Notes: generated by a model not told the origin, from the letters alone. 6,345 nt of DNA from Pseudomonadota bacterium (GCA_021323815.1 JAJPKG010000337.1:1-6345), one strand, 5' to 3'; positions 1 to 6,265 are shown, numbered from the stretch's first letter. Made by a program: numbers and translations.

Positions 1-1257
1 ATAGCCCTCGGCCCACTCGAAGTTGTCGAGCAGCGACCAGGCGAAATAGCCCGCGAGAGGGACGCCCTGCATCAGGGCAGACGCCATCGCCTGAATGTGT
101 GCTTGCAGATATTCCGTGCGGCGATGGTCATCGATGCCGTCGCCGCCATCCCACTCATCAGCGAAGGCCGCGCCGTTTTCGGTGATGACGATCTTGAGCG
201 GGCGATAGTCGCGGTCGAGTTGCACCATCAGATCGGTGAGGCCGGGCGGGTAGATCTCCCAGCCCATCTCCGTGAAATTGCCGTCATGCTCAGAGACCAC
301 TGTTGCCGAACTGGTGCCGACCGGGCTGGTGCCCTGATGCAGCGGAATGAGCGAGCGTGAATAGTAATTCACGCCCAGGAAGTCGAGCGGCGTCTGGATC
401 AGTGCCATGTCGCCATCGTGAATCAACGGTGGCGCGACGTTGAAATCGGCGAAAAGTTGGTCGGGATATGCGCCTTTGAAAATGGGGTCGAGGAACCAGC
501 CGTTGTTGAAGCGGTCCACTTCCTGCACAGCGCGCAGCGTCTCCGGCGCATTATCCATGGGATAGGCAGGGTTGAGGTTGAGCGCGATGCCCAGGTTTGT
601 GCCGGGACGCACCGTCGCGCGCAGCCGCTGCATCCCCAGACCATGCGCCAGCAACAGGTTATGTCCGGCGATGAACGCGGCCTGCGGGTCCTTCAGACCG
701 GGGGCATGCAACCCGTTGCCATAGCCCAGAAAGGCCGAGCACCAGGGTTCGTTGAGCGTTATCCACCAGGGCACGCGGTCGCCCAGCCGTCGCCCCATGA
801 TCTCCGCATAATCGGCGAAGCGGTTGGCGGTGTCACGGTTCAGCCAGCCACCGCGCTCATGCAGGGCCAGGGGGAGATCCCAGTGGTAGAGCGTGGCGAG
901 CGGGATGATGTCGTGGGCCAAGAGAGCATCGACCAGGCGATGATAGAAATCGAGGCCGGGTTCATTCACCGGACCGCTACCGTTGGGTTGGATGCGCGGC
1001 CACGCGATGGAAAACCGGTAAGCCTTCAGGCCAAGCTGTGCCATCAACTCCACATCTTCGCTCATGCGGTGATAATGATCGCACGCGACCTCGCCGGTGT
1101 CGCCCTGAAAGACCTTTCCCGGCGTGGCGGCGAAATGGTCCCAGATGGAAGGGCCGCGCCCATCTGCACGCACCGCACCTTCGATCTGATAGGCGGATGT
1201 GCATGCTCCCCAGAGAAAATCAGCGGGAAAGGATGCTTCAAGATGTGGGTGTTGCAT
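1..1257 (-). CDS. GH1 beta-glucosidase, C-terminus cut off by window edge
   Basis: This is a cytoplasmic family 1 glycoside hydrolase, a retaining enzyme that removes terminal beta-linked sugars, typically glucose from cellobiose or aryl-glucosides. I read 419 codons in one open frame with no signal peptide. GH1 landmarks appear in order: FLWGACTSAYQIEG at 14-27 (glycone-binding Gln24), LYHWDLP at 123-129, TLNEPW with acid/base Glu170, GVNYYS with Asn297-Tyr298, ITENG with nucleophile Glu360, and WSLLDNFEWAEGY at 407-419 with sugar-contacting Glu414 and Trp415. Family members run about 440-470 residues, so only some 20-50 residues are missing beyond base 1. The ATG at 1257 is chosen because AGGAG (1271-1267) lies nine bases upstream and the N-terminus starts just before the conserved first barrel strand. 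It is the last visible gene of the transporter operon, 172 bases after the second permease. Beta-galactosidase, beta-fucosidase or 6-phospho activity cannot be excluded from sequence alone, but import by an ABC system rather than a PTS argues for an unphosphorylated substrate. Confidence 0.95.
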   Translation of the reverse strand, partial: MQHPHLEASFPADFLWGACTSAYQIEGAVRADGRGPSIWDHFAATPGKVFQGDTGEVACDHYHRMSEDVELMAQLGLKAYRFSIAWPRIQPNGSGPVNEPGLDFYHRLVDALLAHDIIPLATLYHWDLPLALHERGGWLNRDTANRFADYAEIMGRRLGDRVPWWITLNEPWCSAFLGYGNGLHAPGLKDPQAAFIAGHNLLLAHGLGMQRLRATVRPGTNLGIALNLNPAYPMDNAPETLRAVQEVDRFNNGWFLDPIFKGAYPDQLFADFNVAPPLIHDGDMALIQTPLDFLGVNYYSRSLIPLHQGTSPVGTSSATVVSEHDGNFTEMGWEIYPPGLTDLMVQLDRDYRPLKIVITENGAAFADEWDGGDGIDDHRRTEYLQAHIQAMASALMQGVPLAGYFAWSLLDNFEWAEGY

Positions 1258-1323
1258 GGCAACAATCTCCTGATCAGGCGAAATGTGGTGTGTTTGCAGG
1301 CAAACGAATGCCCGGCTCACCAC

Positions 1324-1357
1324 GCGCGGGGAATGTGCGCACGCCCTCTCCCCGCGC
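1324..1357 (-). other. GC-rich inverted repeat upstream of GH1 gene
   Basis: Nine-base complementary arms (1324-1332 and 1349-1357, core cgcgggga / tccccgcg) enclose a 16-base loop that itself contains the palindrome gtgcgcac (1335-1342). No T-run follows on the minus strand, so it does not look like a simple intrinsic terminator. It may be an mRNA structure between the second permease and the hydrolase. Its function is inferred only. Confidence 0.4.
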
Positions 1358-1389
1358 CGGCAAAAGTCGATTGATGAGTGTTATCATCT

Positions 1390-1414
1390 CCCTCCCCATC
1401 GGTGATGGGGAAGG
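1390..1414 (-). other. Hairpin just after the second permease gene
   Basis: Perfect 8-base arms, tccccatc (1393-1400) and gatgggga (1404-1411), flank a 3-base loop. One G-U wobble and two more G-C pairs extend the stem to 11 pairs on the minus-strand RNA. It begins 16 bases after the stop codon of the permease gene. The bases after it (agatgataacac) lack a T-run, so an mRNA-stabilising or attenuating hairpin is more likely than full termination. It would leave the hydrolase gene in the same transcript but possibly at a different level. Confidence 0.5.
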
Positions 1415-1429
1415 ATCAAGGGTAGAGCC

Positions 1430-2359
1430 TCAGCCGGTGACGCTGCCAAATGTTAGACCGGCGCGCCAGTAGCGTTGCAGGAACAGGAAGAGCAAGACCA
1501 CCGGCAGCACGGCCAGGAACGATCCGGTGACGATGAGGTTATAGAGCAACTCATGCGAGGCGGGATCGAAATTCCAGGTGGCCAGGCCGAGGTTGACCGG
1601 ATAAAGAGTCGGATCGCTCAGCACGATCAAGGGCAGGAAGAAGTTGTTCCAGATGGCGACAAACTGGAACAGAAAGATGGTAATCATGCCCGGCATCAAA
1701 ATGGGCATGGCAACAGACCAGAAGATGCGAAACTCACTGGCACCGTCCACCCGCGCCGCCGCAATCAGGTCGTCTGGGACCGAAGCGGTGGCATAGATGC
1801 GCGACAGAAAGACGCCGAACGGACTCAAAAAGGCGGGCAGCAGCACTGCCCAATAGGTGTTGGCAAAGCCATATTTGCTTTCCAGCAGATAGATGGGAAT
1901 GGCGAGCGTCGTTGGTGGCACCAGCGCCCCGCCGAGTACCAGACCAACGATCAACCCTTTCCCTGGAAAGCGATATTTTGCCAGGGCATAGCCACCGAGC
2001 ACGGAAATGAGGGTGCCGATCGCGCCGCCCACCACCGCATACAGGATGGTGTTGAGGAGCCAGCGGCCATAAATGCCGTCCTGGTGCGTAAACAACTCGC
2101 TCAGGTTTTGGAAGAGGTTGAAGTGCGCGAACCACAACCCGTTTGAGGCAAACAGATCGGTGTTATCCTTCGTTGACGCGATGAACAACCAATAGAGCGG
2201 CGTCAGCAGATAGACGGTCGTTGTGACCAGAAACACCAGCCCGATGATGTTTTTTGCGGCCCAGGCTTTGTAGCCGATGAGCACCTGGCGTCGCTCACCA
2301 TTGCTCTGTTCTGGTTGCTCTGGAACGGCTTCTTCGATATCAAGCGGCATGGTAGCCAT
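1430..2359 (-). CDS. Sugar ABC transporter permease, MalG type (CUT1)
   Basis: This is the second inner-membrane subunit of a carbohydrate ABC importer, 309 residues. A hydrophilic N-terminal tail (1-36) is followed by a first membrane segment (about 38-60). Further hydrophobic stretches lie near 104-125, 136-158, 170-187, 216-240 and 275-296. The cytoplasmic EAA loop that docks on the ATPase is visible at 197-219 (DLIAAARVDG...VAMP, with the invariant Gly206). The C-terminal ending QRYWRAGLTFGSVTG is the usual MalG-family finish. The ATG at 2359 is preferred over Met4 because AGGAGG (2373-2368) is eight bases upstream. That Shine-Dalgarno begins directly on the stop codon of the upstream permease gene (TAAAGGAGGG), so translational coupling is likely. 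Length and motifs are normal. The family assignment is firm; the exact sugar is unknown. Confidence 0.95.
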   Translation of the reverse strand: MATMPLDIEEAVPEQPEQSNGERRQVLIGYKAWAAKNIIGLVFLVTTTVYLLTPLYWLFIASTKDNTDLFASNGLWFAHFNLFQNLSELFTHQDGIYGRWLLNTILYAVVGGAIGTLISVLGGYALAKYRFPGKGLIVGLVLGGALVPPTTLAIPIYLLESKYGFANTYWAVLLPAFLSPFGVFLSRIYATASVPDDLIAAARVDGASEFRIFWSVAMPILMPGMITIFLFQFVAIWNNFFLPLIVLSDPTLYPVNLGLATWNFDPASHELLYNLIVTGSFLAVLPVVLLFLFLQRYWRAGLTFGSVTG

Positions 2360-2373
2360 GTTGCCACCCTCCT

Positions 2374-3342
2374 TTAGCTAGCGCGTTGCGTGAGACGCAT
2401 AAAGGCGAAGGAAAACACGAAGGTGATTACCCCCATGATGGCGGCAATGGCACCACCAAGATAATAATTATTCTGAATGATGCCGATGTTATAGGCATAG
2501 ATGTTGGGGGTAAATGTCGGCGTGATGGCACCTGTCAACCCTTTGAGCACCTCCGGCTCATTGAACAGCTGAAGCGTGCCGATCAGCGAAAAGAGCAAGC
2601 CCAGGCGCAAGGCCGGCGAGATCATAGGCACCTTGATGTAGCGCGCGATGCCGACCTCAGTCAGGCCGTCGATGCGAGCTGATTCATACAGTTCTTGCGG
2701 AATAGCCTGCATGGCGGCGAAGAAGATCAGCATGTTATAGCCCATGAATTCCCAGGTGGAAATGTTGCCGATGGACGCGAGGACGGTGGAAGCGCCCAGG
2801 AAATCAGGTGGATTCAAGTTCAGGCTGCGAAAGATCTGAGCGATGGGGCTGATGGTGGGCGTGTAAAAGAAGCCCCACAGAATGGCGGCGACCACGCCAG
2901 GCACGGCATAGGGGATGAACGCGCTCAGGCGGAAGAAGCGCCGGAAACGTGTCACTGCTGAGTCCATCAACAGCGCGAAGACTAAGGCCAGCCCCATCAT
3001 GATGGGGATCTGGATGAGGCCGAAGAGAATGACCCGTTTGAAGCCATCCCACAAATCGGGATTGCTTAGTGCTTGCTTATAATTGTCGAAGCCAACCCAC
3101 ACAACCTTCGGCGGGGTAAGCCCCAGGCCGCCAAAATGCTTTTCAGCATAAAAGCTTTGGATGACGGTATAGGCGAAAGGGGCCACGAAAAACGCGACGA
3201 AGACGATCAGGAACGGTAACAAGAAAAGATACGGCCACAGCCAGGAAAACGACAATGATATCCGCGGTCGAGGCTTGGCTGCACGCGATGTCACAACTCC
3301 CGCCGGTGGGGATGCAGCTACAAGTTCGGTCTTGGTAGCCAT
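2374..3342 (-). CDS. Sugar ABC transporter permease, MalF/LacF type (CUT1)
   Basis: This is the first inner-membrane subunit of the importer, 322 residues. A basic cytoplasmic N-terminus (to about residue 30, rich in Ala, Pro and Arg) precedes a strong membrane segment at about 34-62. More hydrophobic segments lie near 104-126, 141-160, 188-213, 244-262 and 295-316. The EAA loop is at 217-239 (ELYESARIDG...IKVP, Gly226), the contact for the ATP-hydrolysing subunit. The short periplasm-like loop with WVGFDNYKQAL (82-92) is typical of single-domain LacF/UgpA/CebF-type proteins. The start is the ATG at 3342, with a modest GAGG site (3357-3354) at a rather long distance of 11 bases. It lies 122 bases after the binding-protein gene and is separated from it by a perfect hairpin. 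The next permease starts 14 bases beyond its stop. The membrane boundaries are my estimates from hydrophobicity. Confidence 0.95.
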   Translation of the reverse strand: MATKTELVAASPPAGVVTSRAAKPRPRISLSFSWLWPYLFLLPFLIVFVAFFVAPFAYTVIQSFYAEKHFGGLGLTPPKVVWVGFDNYKQALSNPDLWDGFKRVILFGLIQIPIMMGLALVFALLMDSAVTRFRRFFRLSAFIPYAVPGVVAAILWGFFYTPTISPIAQIFRSLNLNPPDFLGASTVLASIGNISTWEFMGYNMLIFFAAMQAIPQELYESARIDGLTEVGIARYIKVPMISPALRLGLLFSLIGTLQLFNEPEVLKGLTGAITPTFTPNIYAYNIGIIQNNYYLGGAIAAIMGVITFVFSFAFMRLTQRAS

Positions 3343-3410
3343 CGTGCTTGGTTCCTCTCGTCAGTCTGGTGAAAGTCCGTGGAAGGGTGAAATCTGAGTC
3401 TGCGCTGCTC

Positions 3411-3440
3411 TCTCGCGGAAGGCACGAGCCTTCCGCGAGA
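3411..3440 (-). promoter_or_regulatory. Perfect 13-bp hairpin between binding-protein and permease genes
   Basis: Arms tctcgcggaaggc (3411-3423) and gccttccgcgaga (3428-3440) are perfectly complementary around a 4-base loop. The hairpin starts 24 bases after the stop codon of the binding-protein gene and ends 68 bases before the permease start. It is not followed by a T-run on the minus strand. In other binding-protein-dependent transporters, notably malE-malF, such intercistronic stem-loops protect the upstream mRNA from 3'-exonucleases, so the binding protein is made in excess over the permeases. The same role is inferred here. A leaky terminator is the alternative. Confidence 0.7.
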
Positions 3441-3464
3441 AGCGAGGGAATAGGAATAGCACGC

Positions 3465-4802
3465 TTAGCTGCCGGCAGTGGCAGAGATGCCCTGACTGGT
3501 CAGATCATTGATGATCTGGTTCTGAATGGCCGGCAGCTGGCTGGCCAGCGACAGGTGGTTGGTAATGGCCGTATTGAAGTCATTGCCCTGGAAGTTTGTC
3601 ACCGCGTCAAGATCCGGCGGGAAGGCCCAGCCAGAGAGCAGGTTCTCATTGGCGAAGACCTGATCCACGATCTGTCCACCCGACTGGCTGCCGGCGAAGA
3701 ACGGATCCGGTGTGGTGAGGGCGGTCTGGCGCGCTTGCAGGTTGCTCGGATACCAGCCGATCTCGTTGACGCCAATCTTCAGGCTGTCGGGGTTGGTCAG
3801 GTACCACTGCGCAAACTCGGCAGCCTCTTTGGGGTGCTTGGTGCCGGTGATGACCGAGATGCCCGAACCACCCCATGCGCCGGTGTCTTTATTGCCAGCC
3901 GTCCACTGAGGCAATGGCGCGACAGCCCACTGGCCTTTGGTGTCTGCCGCGTTGCCTTTGATCACGCCCTGGCCCCACACGGCGGAGATCCACGAGGCAA
4001 TGGTACCATGATCCAGTGCGTTGTTCCAGCCCGGCTGGAAGTCGCCATCGGCAGAATTGGTGTCAACCAGACCCTGGCTGATCAGGTTGTCCCAGAAGGC
4101 GGCCACCTGCTGCGACTTGGCACTGTTGACATCGATGACCCAACTATTGCCGTTGGTGCTGAACCAATTGGCACCTGCTTGCCAATTTAATGCTTGATAC
4201 CAGCCGGTGTTGGTGGCGCTGAAGGCAGAGATGTAAACATTTTTGCCCAGCGCGTGGATCTTTTTGGCATCAGCCGCGTATTCGTCCCAGGTTTTTGGCG
4301 GCGAGGTGATGCCGGCTTTTTTGAAGATGGCGGCGTTGTAGAACAGACCTTCGGGGCCGGTATCTTGCGGATAACCATAGAAAGCGCCGTTGATCGATTC
4401 CAACGCCCAGGCACCAGGATCGAACTGCGACTTCACGTCATTGGCCCCATAGGGCGTGAGATCGACGAGCGCGCCTTTCGAGACGAAGGTCGGCACATAC
4501 TGATATTCAATCAGCGCGACATCTGGCGCGTCGCCAGCTTTGATGGCGGCAAGCACTTTGGGGTAATATTGGCCAAACCCGGAAGGCTGCTTGATCGCCG
4601 TCACGTGGATGTTCGGGTGCGTCGCGTTGAATTTGTCCGCCTGTTCCGTGATTTGCTGGTTGAAGCTCCAGAACGTCAGATTGACGACGCCGCCGGAAGA
4701 CGAGCCGCTGCCACCGCCACCACAGGCGGCGAGAAACAGGGAGAGGGCGACGACAACGACTGAACCGATGGATGCGATGGTGCGGCGTGGTGTGTGTTGC
4801 AC
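3465..4802 (-). CDS. Extracellular sugar-binding lipoprotein of ABC importer (SBP family 1)
   Basis: This is the substrate-capturing subunit of the importer, 445 residues, anchored outside the membrane as a lipoprotein. The N-terminus is a lipoprotein signal peptide: a basic start (RR at 6-7), a hydrophobic core (about 12-25) and a lipobox LAAC with the acylated Cys27. A Gly/Ser-rich linker (28-38) follows, then the binding fold opens with VNLTFWSF. Family landmarks follow: the APDVALIEYQYVPTF stretch, the GAFYGYPQDTGPEGLFYN segment of the hinge/ligand cleft, KTWDEYAADAKK, a WGGSG motif, and HPKEAAEFAQWYLTNP. Numerous Trp and Tyr residues suit stacking on sugar rings. I place the start at GTG 4802, not at the longer frame from 4910, because AGGAGG (4814-4809) is six bases upstream and the signal peptide begins immediately. 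It resembles the MalE/CebE class. Substrate specificity is inferred only from the neighbouring GH1 gene. Confidence 0.94.
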   Translation of the reverse strand: MQHTPRRTIASIGSVVVVALSLFLAACGGGGSGSSSGGVVNLTFWSFNQQITEQADKFNATHPNIHVTAIKQPSGFGQYYPKVLAAIKAGDAPDVALIEYQYVPTFVSKGALVDLTPYGANDVKSQFDPGAWALESINGAFYGYPQDTGPEGLFYNAAIFKKAGITSPPKTWDEYAADAKKIHALGKNVYISAFSATNTGWYQALNWQAGANWFSTNGNSWVIDVNSAKSQQVAAFWDNLISQGLVDTNSADGDFQPGWNNALDHGTIASWISAVWGQGVIKGNAADTKGQWAVAPLPQWTAGNKDTGAWGGSGISVITGTKHPKEAAEFAQWYLTNPDSLKIGVNEIGWYPSNLQARQTALTTPDPFFAGSQSGGQIVDQVFANENLLSGWAFPPDLDAVTNFQGNDFNTAITNHLSLASQLPAIQNQIINDLTSQGISATAGS

Positions 4803-4808
4803 AAAAAG

Positions 4809-4814
4809 CCTCCT
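4809..4814 (-). promoter_or_regulatory. Ribosome binding site fixing the GTG start of the binding protein
   Basis: AGGAGG on the minus strand lies six bases before GTG 4802-4800. It decides the start: the in-frame codon at 4910 would add 36 polar residues in front of the signal peptide, which is implausible for a secreted lipoprotein. Confidence 0.85.
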
Positions 4815-4827
4815 GACCGCAGATGGA

Positions 4828-4845
4828 TGGATCACCAGTGATCCA
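4828..4845. promoter_or_regulatory. 18-bp palindrome (candidate operator) upstream of the binding-protein gene
   Basis: The sequence tggatcaccagtgatcca has perfect 8-base arms around a 2-base centre. It lies 25 bases before the GTG start and 13 bases before the Shine-Dalgarno, where a repressor could block transcription of the importer operon. It has no central CG, unlike usual LacI-family sites, and differs from the palindromes upstream of the repressor gene. It may belong to another regulator or act as an RNA stem near the ribosome site. Confidence 0.45.
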
Positions 4846-4897
4846 CAATGAGTCACGACGACCGATGGTTGGTGCCACGTTTGTTTGTTTCGATTCT

Positions 4898-4919
4898 CTC
4901 CCGGTCTCATGGCCGGGAG
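4898..4919. other. Inverted repeat in the importer leader
   Basis: Seven-base arms ctcccgg (4898-4904) and ccgggag (4913-4919) surround an 8-base loop. On the minus strand no T-run follows, so termination is unlikely. It may shape the leader RNA if transcription starts further upstream. Confidence 0.35.
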
Positions 4920-4993
4920 CCACGAGAAAAACGAGCGAGCGCAACGCGCGCCTCACGTGCAGTGTGAGGGGTTCAGACCTGCTGCCGGGCGGG

Positions 4994-5013
4994 TTAGACC
5001 ATGCACACCTCCT
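4994..5013 (-). other. Strong Shine-Dalgarno with two-codon minimal frame (Met-Val-stop)
   Basis: AGGAGGTG (5013-5006) matches the anti-Shine-Dalgarno over eight bases and lies five bases (counted from AGGAGG) before ATG at 5002. The frame then reads ATG GTC TAA. No longer in-frame product follows. It may be a chance match, a minimal leader frame, or the remains of a lost gene start. I see no homologous product. Confidence 0.3.
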
Positions 5014-5016
5014 GCG

Positions 5017-5060
5017 AAAAAGGGAACAGCCATCCCAGGCGTGCCTGGTACCGGGCACGC
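5017..5060 (-). terminator. Weak terminator-like element after the repressor gene
   Basis: Starting 42 bases after the repressor stop codon, a 22-base near-palindrome (5060-5039) can form a 7-pair stem, GCGTGCC/GGCACGC, around an 8-base loop. About three bases beyond it a second short stem, GGGA/TCCC (5036-5033 and 5025-5022), is followed at once by TTTTT (5021-5017). Neither part is a textbook terminator alone: the strong stem lacks an adjacent T-run and the stem with the T-run has only four pairs. Together they could reduce read-through from the repressor gene into the importer operon. The strong palindrome could instead be a protein-binding site. Confidence 0.35.
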
Positions 5061-5102
5061 GCACGAGTACGCGAAGATTGCAAAATGAGCACGAGACTGG
5101 AT

Positions 5103-6188
5103 TTATCGGTGACGCGCGGAAGCGGATTCCGTCAACGCTGCCCCGCACGATTCCCGCACAATCAGTTGGGTGGGCAACTGGATGCGCACCGGCGCATCCG
5201 CTTCAAAAGATCTGCTGGCCGGCAGGATGGGCGAAGCCACTTGCCGGCGGTTGCCGGCGGTGATCATCGCCAGCAGATGATCGAGGCCGCGCTGGCCCAT
5301 CTCGTAAAACGGCTGGCGCACGGTGGTGAGCGGTGGCCGCCAGGGAATGGGCAACGGGATGTCATCGAAGCCGACAACGGCGAGATCGTGAGGGACCTGC
5401 ACGCCGCGTGCTTCGGCGGCATCCAGCACGCCATAGGCCATCTGATCGTTGCTGGCAAAGATCGCGGTTGGTGGCTCTGCCATGTCAAGGAACTGCACGC
5501 CGCAAGCGCGCCCGCTTTCGACCTCGAAATCACCCTGCAAGGCCAGTTCAGCTTCAACGGGCAAGCCCGCTTCGCGCATGGCCTGCATGTACCCCTCATA
5601 ACGCTCAAGAGAACACTGATAGCGCTGTGGACCAAAGATGAAGCCGATGCGGCGATGCCCCAAGTGAATCAGATGGCGCGTCGCCTCATAGGCCCCCTGT
5701 TGATTATCGGCACCGATCCAGGGGACATTCGTCGGATGCCCCTGGTCGTCGATCATGGCAACGGGGAAGCCCTGGTCATAGAGCGTGTTGAGGTGATTGG
5801 TCAGTTCGCCGGGCAAAATGGCCAGCAAACCGGAAGTGAGCCGTGTTTCCAGGATGCGCTCGAAGATGGTGGCGCGGTCTTGCGGGTGGGCGATGCAATA
5901 GAGCACGAGTTCATAGGACGATGAGGAGATCATTTCGGCCACGCCGCGCATGATCTCGCCGATGAACGGCCAGGTGAGCGATGGCACCAGGACGCCGATG
6001 AGCCGACTGCGCCCGGCCAAGCTGGTGGCGGTGAGGCTGGGAACGAAGCCCGCCTCGGCCATGATGCGCAAGATGCGCTCGCGCGTCTCAGGATCGACAT
6101 CGGGTTTTTGGTTGATGACGCGCGAGACAGTCGCCTTAGAAACGCCGGCCAGCCGCGCGATATCCACGATGGTGAGTTTATCGGCCAT
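5103..6188 (-). CDS. LacI-family transcriptional repressor
   Basis: This is a cytoplasmic DNA-binding sugar sensor of 361 residues, the usual family length. The N-terminal helix-turn-helix is TIVDIARLAGVSKATVSRVIN (6-26), with recognition-helix residues Lys18-Ala19 at the specificity positions. The hinge region is at about 50-60 (PSLTATSLAG), and its Leu57 sits where the leucine that inserts at a central CpG is expected. The periplasmic-binding-protein-like effector domain follows from RLIGVLVPSLTWPF to the usual C-terminal signatures FASNDQMAYGVLDAA, LAVVGFDDIPLP, PPLTTVRQP and LPTQLIVRESC. I choose ATG 6188, with GAGGG (6198-6194) five bases upstream. The frame extends to a TTG at 6263, but the added residues are not family-like and run back into the operator region. 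It lies 300 bases upstream of the importer operon on the same strand and is the obvious candidate regulator, analogous to CebR. Its effector is unknown; a disaccharide from the imported pool is the likely type. Confidence 0.95.
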   Translation of the reverse strand: MADKLTIVDIARLAGVSKATVSRVINQKPDVDPETRERILRIMAEAGFVPSLTATSLAGRSRLIGVLVPSLTWPFIGEIMRGVAEMISSSSYELVLYCIAHPQDRATIFERILETRLTSGLLAILPGELTNHLNTLYDQGFPVAMIDDQGHPTNVPWIGADNQQGAYEATRHLIHLGHRRIGFIFGPQRYQCSLERYEGYMQAMREAGLPVEAELALQGDFEVESGRACGVQFLDMAEPPTAIFASNDQMAYGVLDAAEARGVQVPHDLAVVGFDDIPLPIPWRPPLTTVRQPFYEMGQRGLDHLLAMITAGNRRQVASPILPASRSFEADAPVRIQLPTQLIVRESCGAALTESASARHR

Positions 6189-6265
6189 TGATGCCCTCGT
6201 GCTCGCTTCGCCGCGAACGACAGGTGGTGCTCGTGATGGAGCAACCGGAATCAGTAAGCCCAACT

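Larger units (their letters stand above)
4803..5102 (-). other. 300-base gap: leader of the importer operon, no convincing gene
   Basis: This stretch separates the repressor stop codon from the binding-protein start. I found no coding region with a credible product. It contains four inverted repeats (4828-4845, 4898-4919, 4951-4969, 5039-5060), a T-run after a weak stem (5036-5017), and a strong Shine-Dalgarno ahead of a two-codon frame. I could not identify a clear -35/-10 pair for the importer operon, although one is expected here unless the operon is transcribed through from the repressor promoter. The stem at 4951-4956/4964-4969 (cctcac/gtgagg, 7-base loop) is minor. Confidence 0.6.

Noticed and set aside
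418..1374. Long plus-strand open frame (318 codons)
   Set aside because: It lies opposite the GH1 gene, has no family-like motifs, and the minus-strand frame carries all the GH1 active-site motifs. It is a shadow of the high-GC coding strand.
3348..4190. Plus-strand open frame (280 codons)
   Set aside because: It is antisense to the binding-protein gene and has no recognisable motif.
4803..4910. N-terminal extension of the binding protein from 4910
   Set aside because: It would place 36 polar residues before the signal peptide. The GTG at 4802 has an ideal ribosome site and gives a normal lipoprotein signal.
4803..5102. Promoter for the binding-protein gene
   Set aside because: One is expected, but I could not find a -35/-10 pair with acceptable matches and spacing, so none is annotated.
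4507..5148. Minus-strand open frame (213 codons) crossing the 300-base gap
   Set aside because: It starts inside the repressor gene and ends inside the binding-protein gene in another frame. Its Arg/Ser/Pro-rich composition looks like out-of-frame translation and no ribosome site supports it.
5001..5924. Long plus-strand open frame (307 codons)
   Set aside because: It is antisense to the LacI-type repressor, has low-complexity composition and no recognisable domain.
6189..6263. N-terminal extension of the repressor from 6263
   Set aside because: The start would be TTG without a good ribosome site and the residues are not family-like. The ATG at 6188 gives the standard LacI N-terminus.
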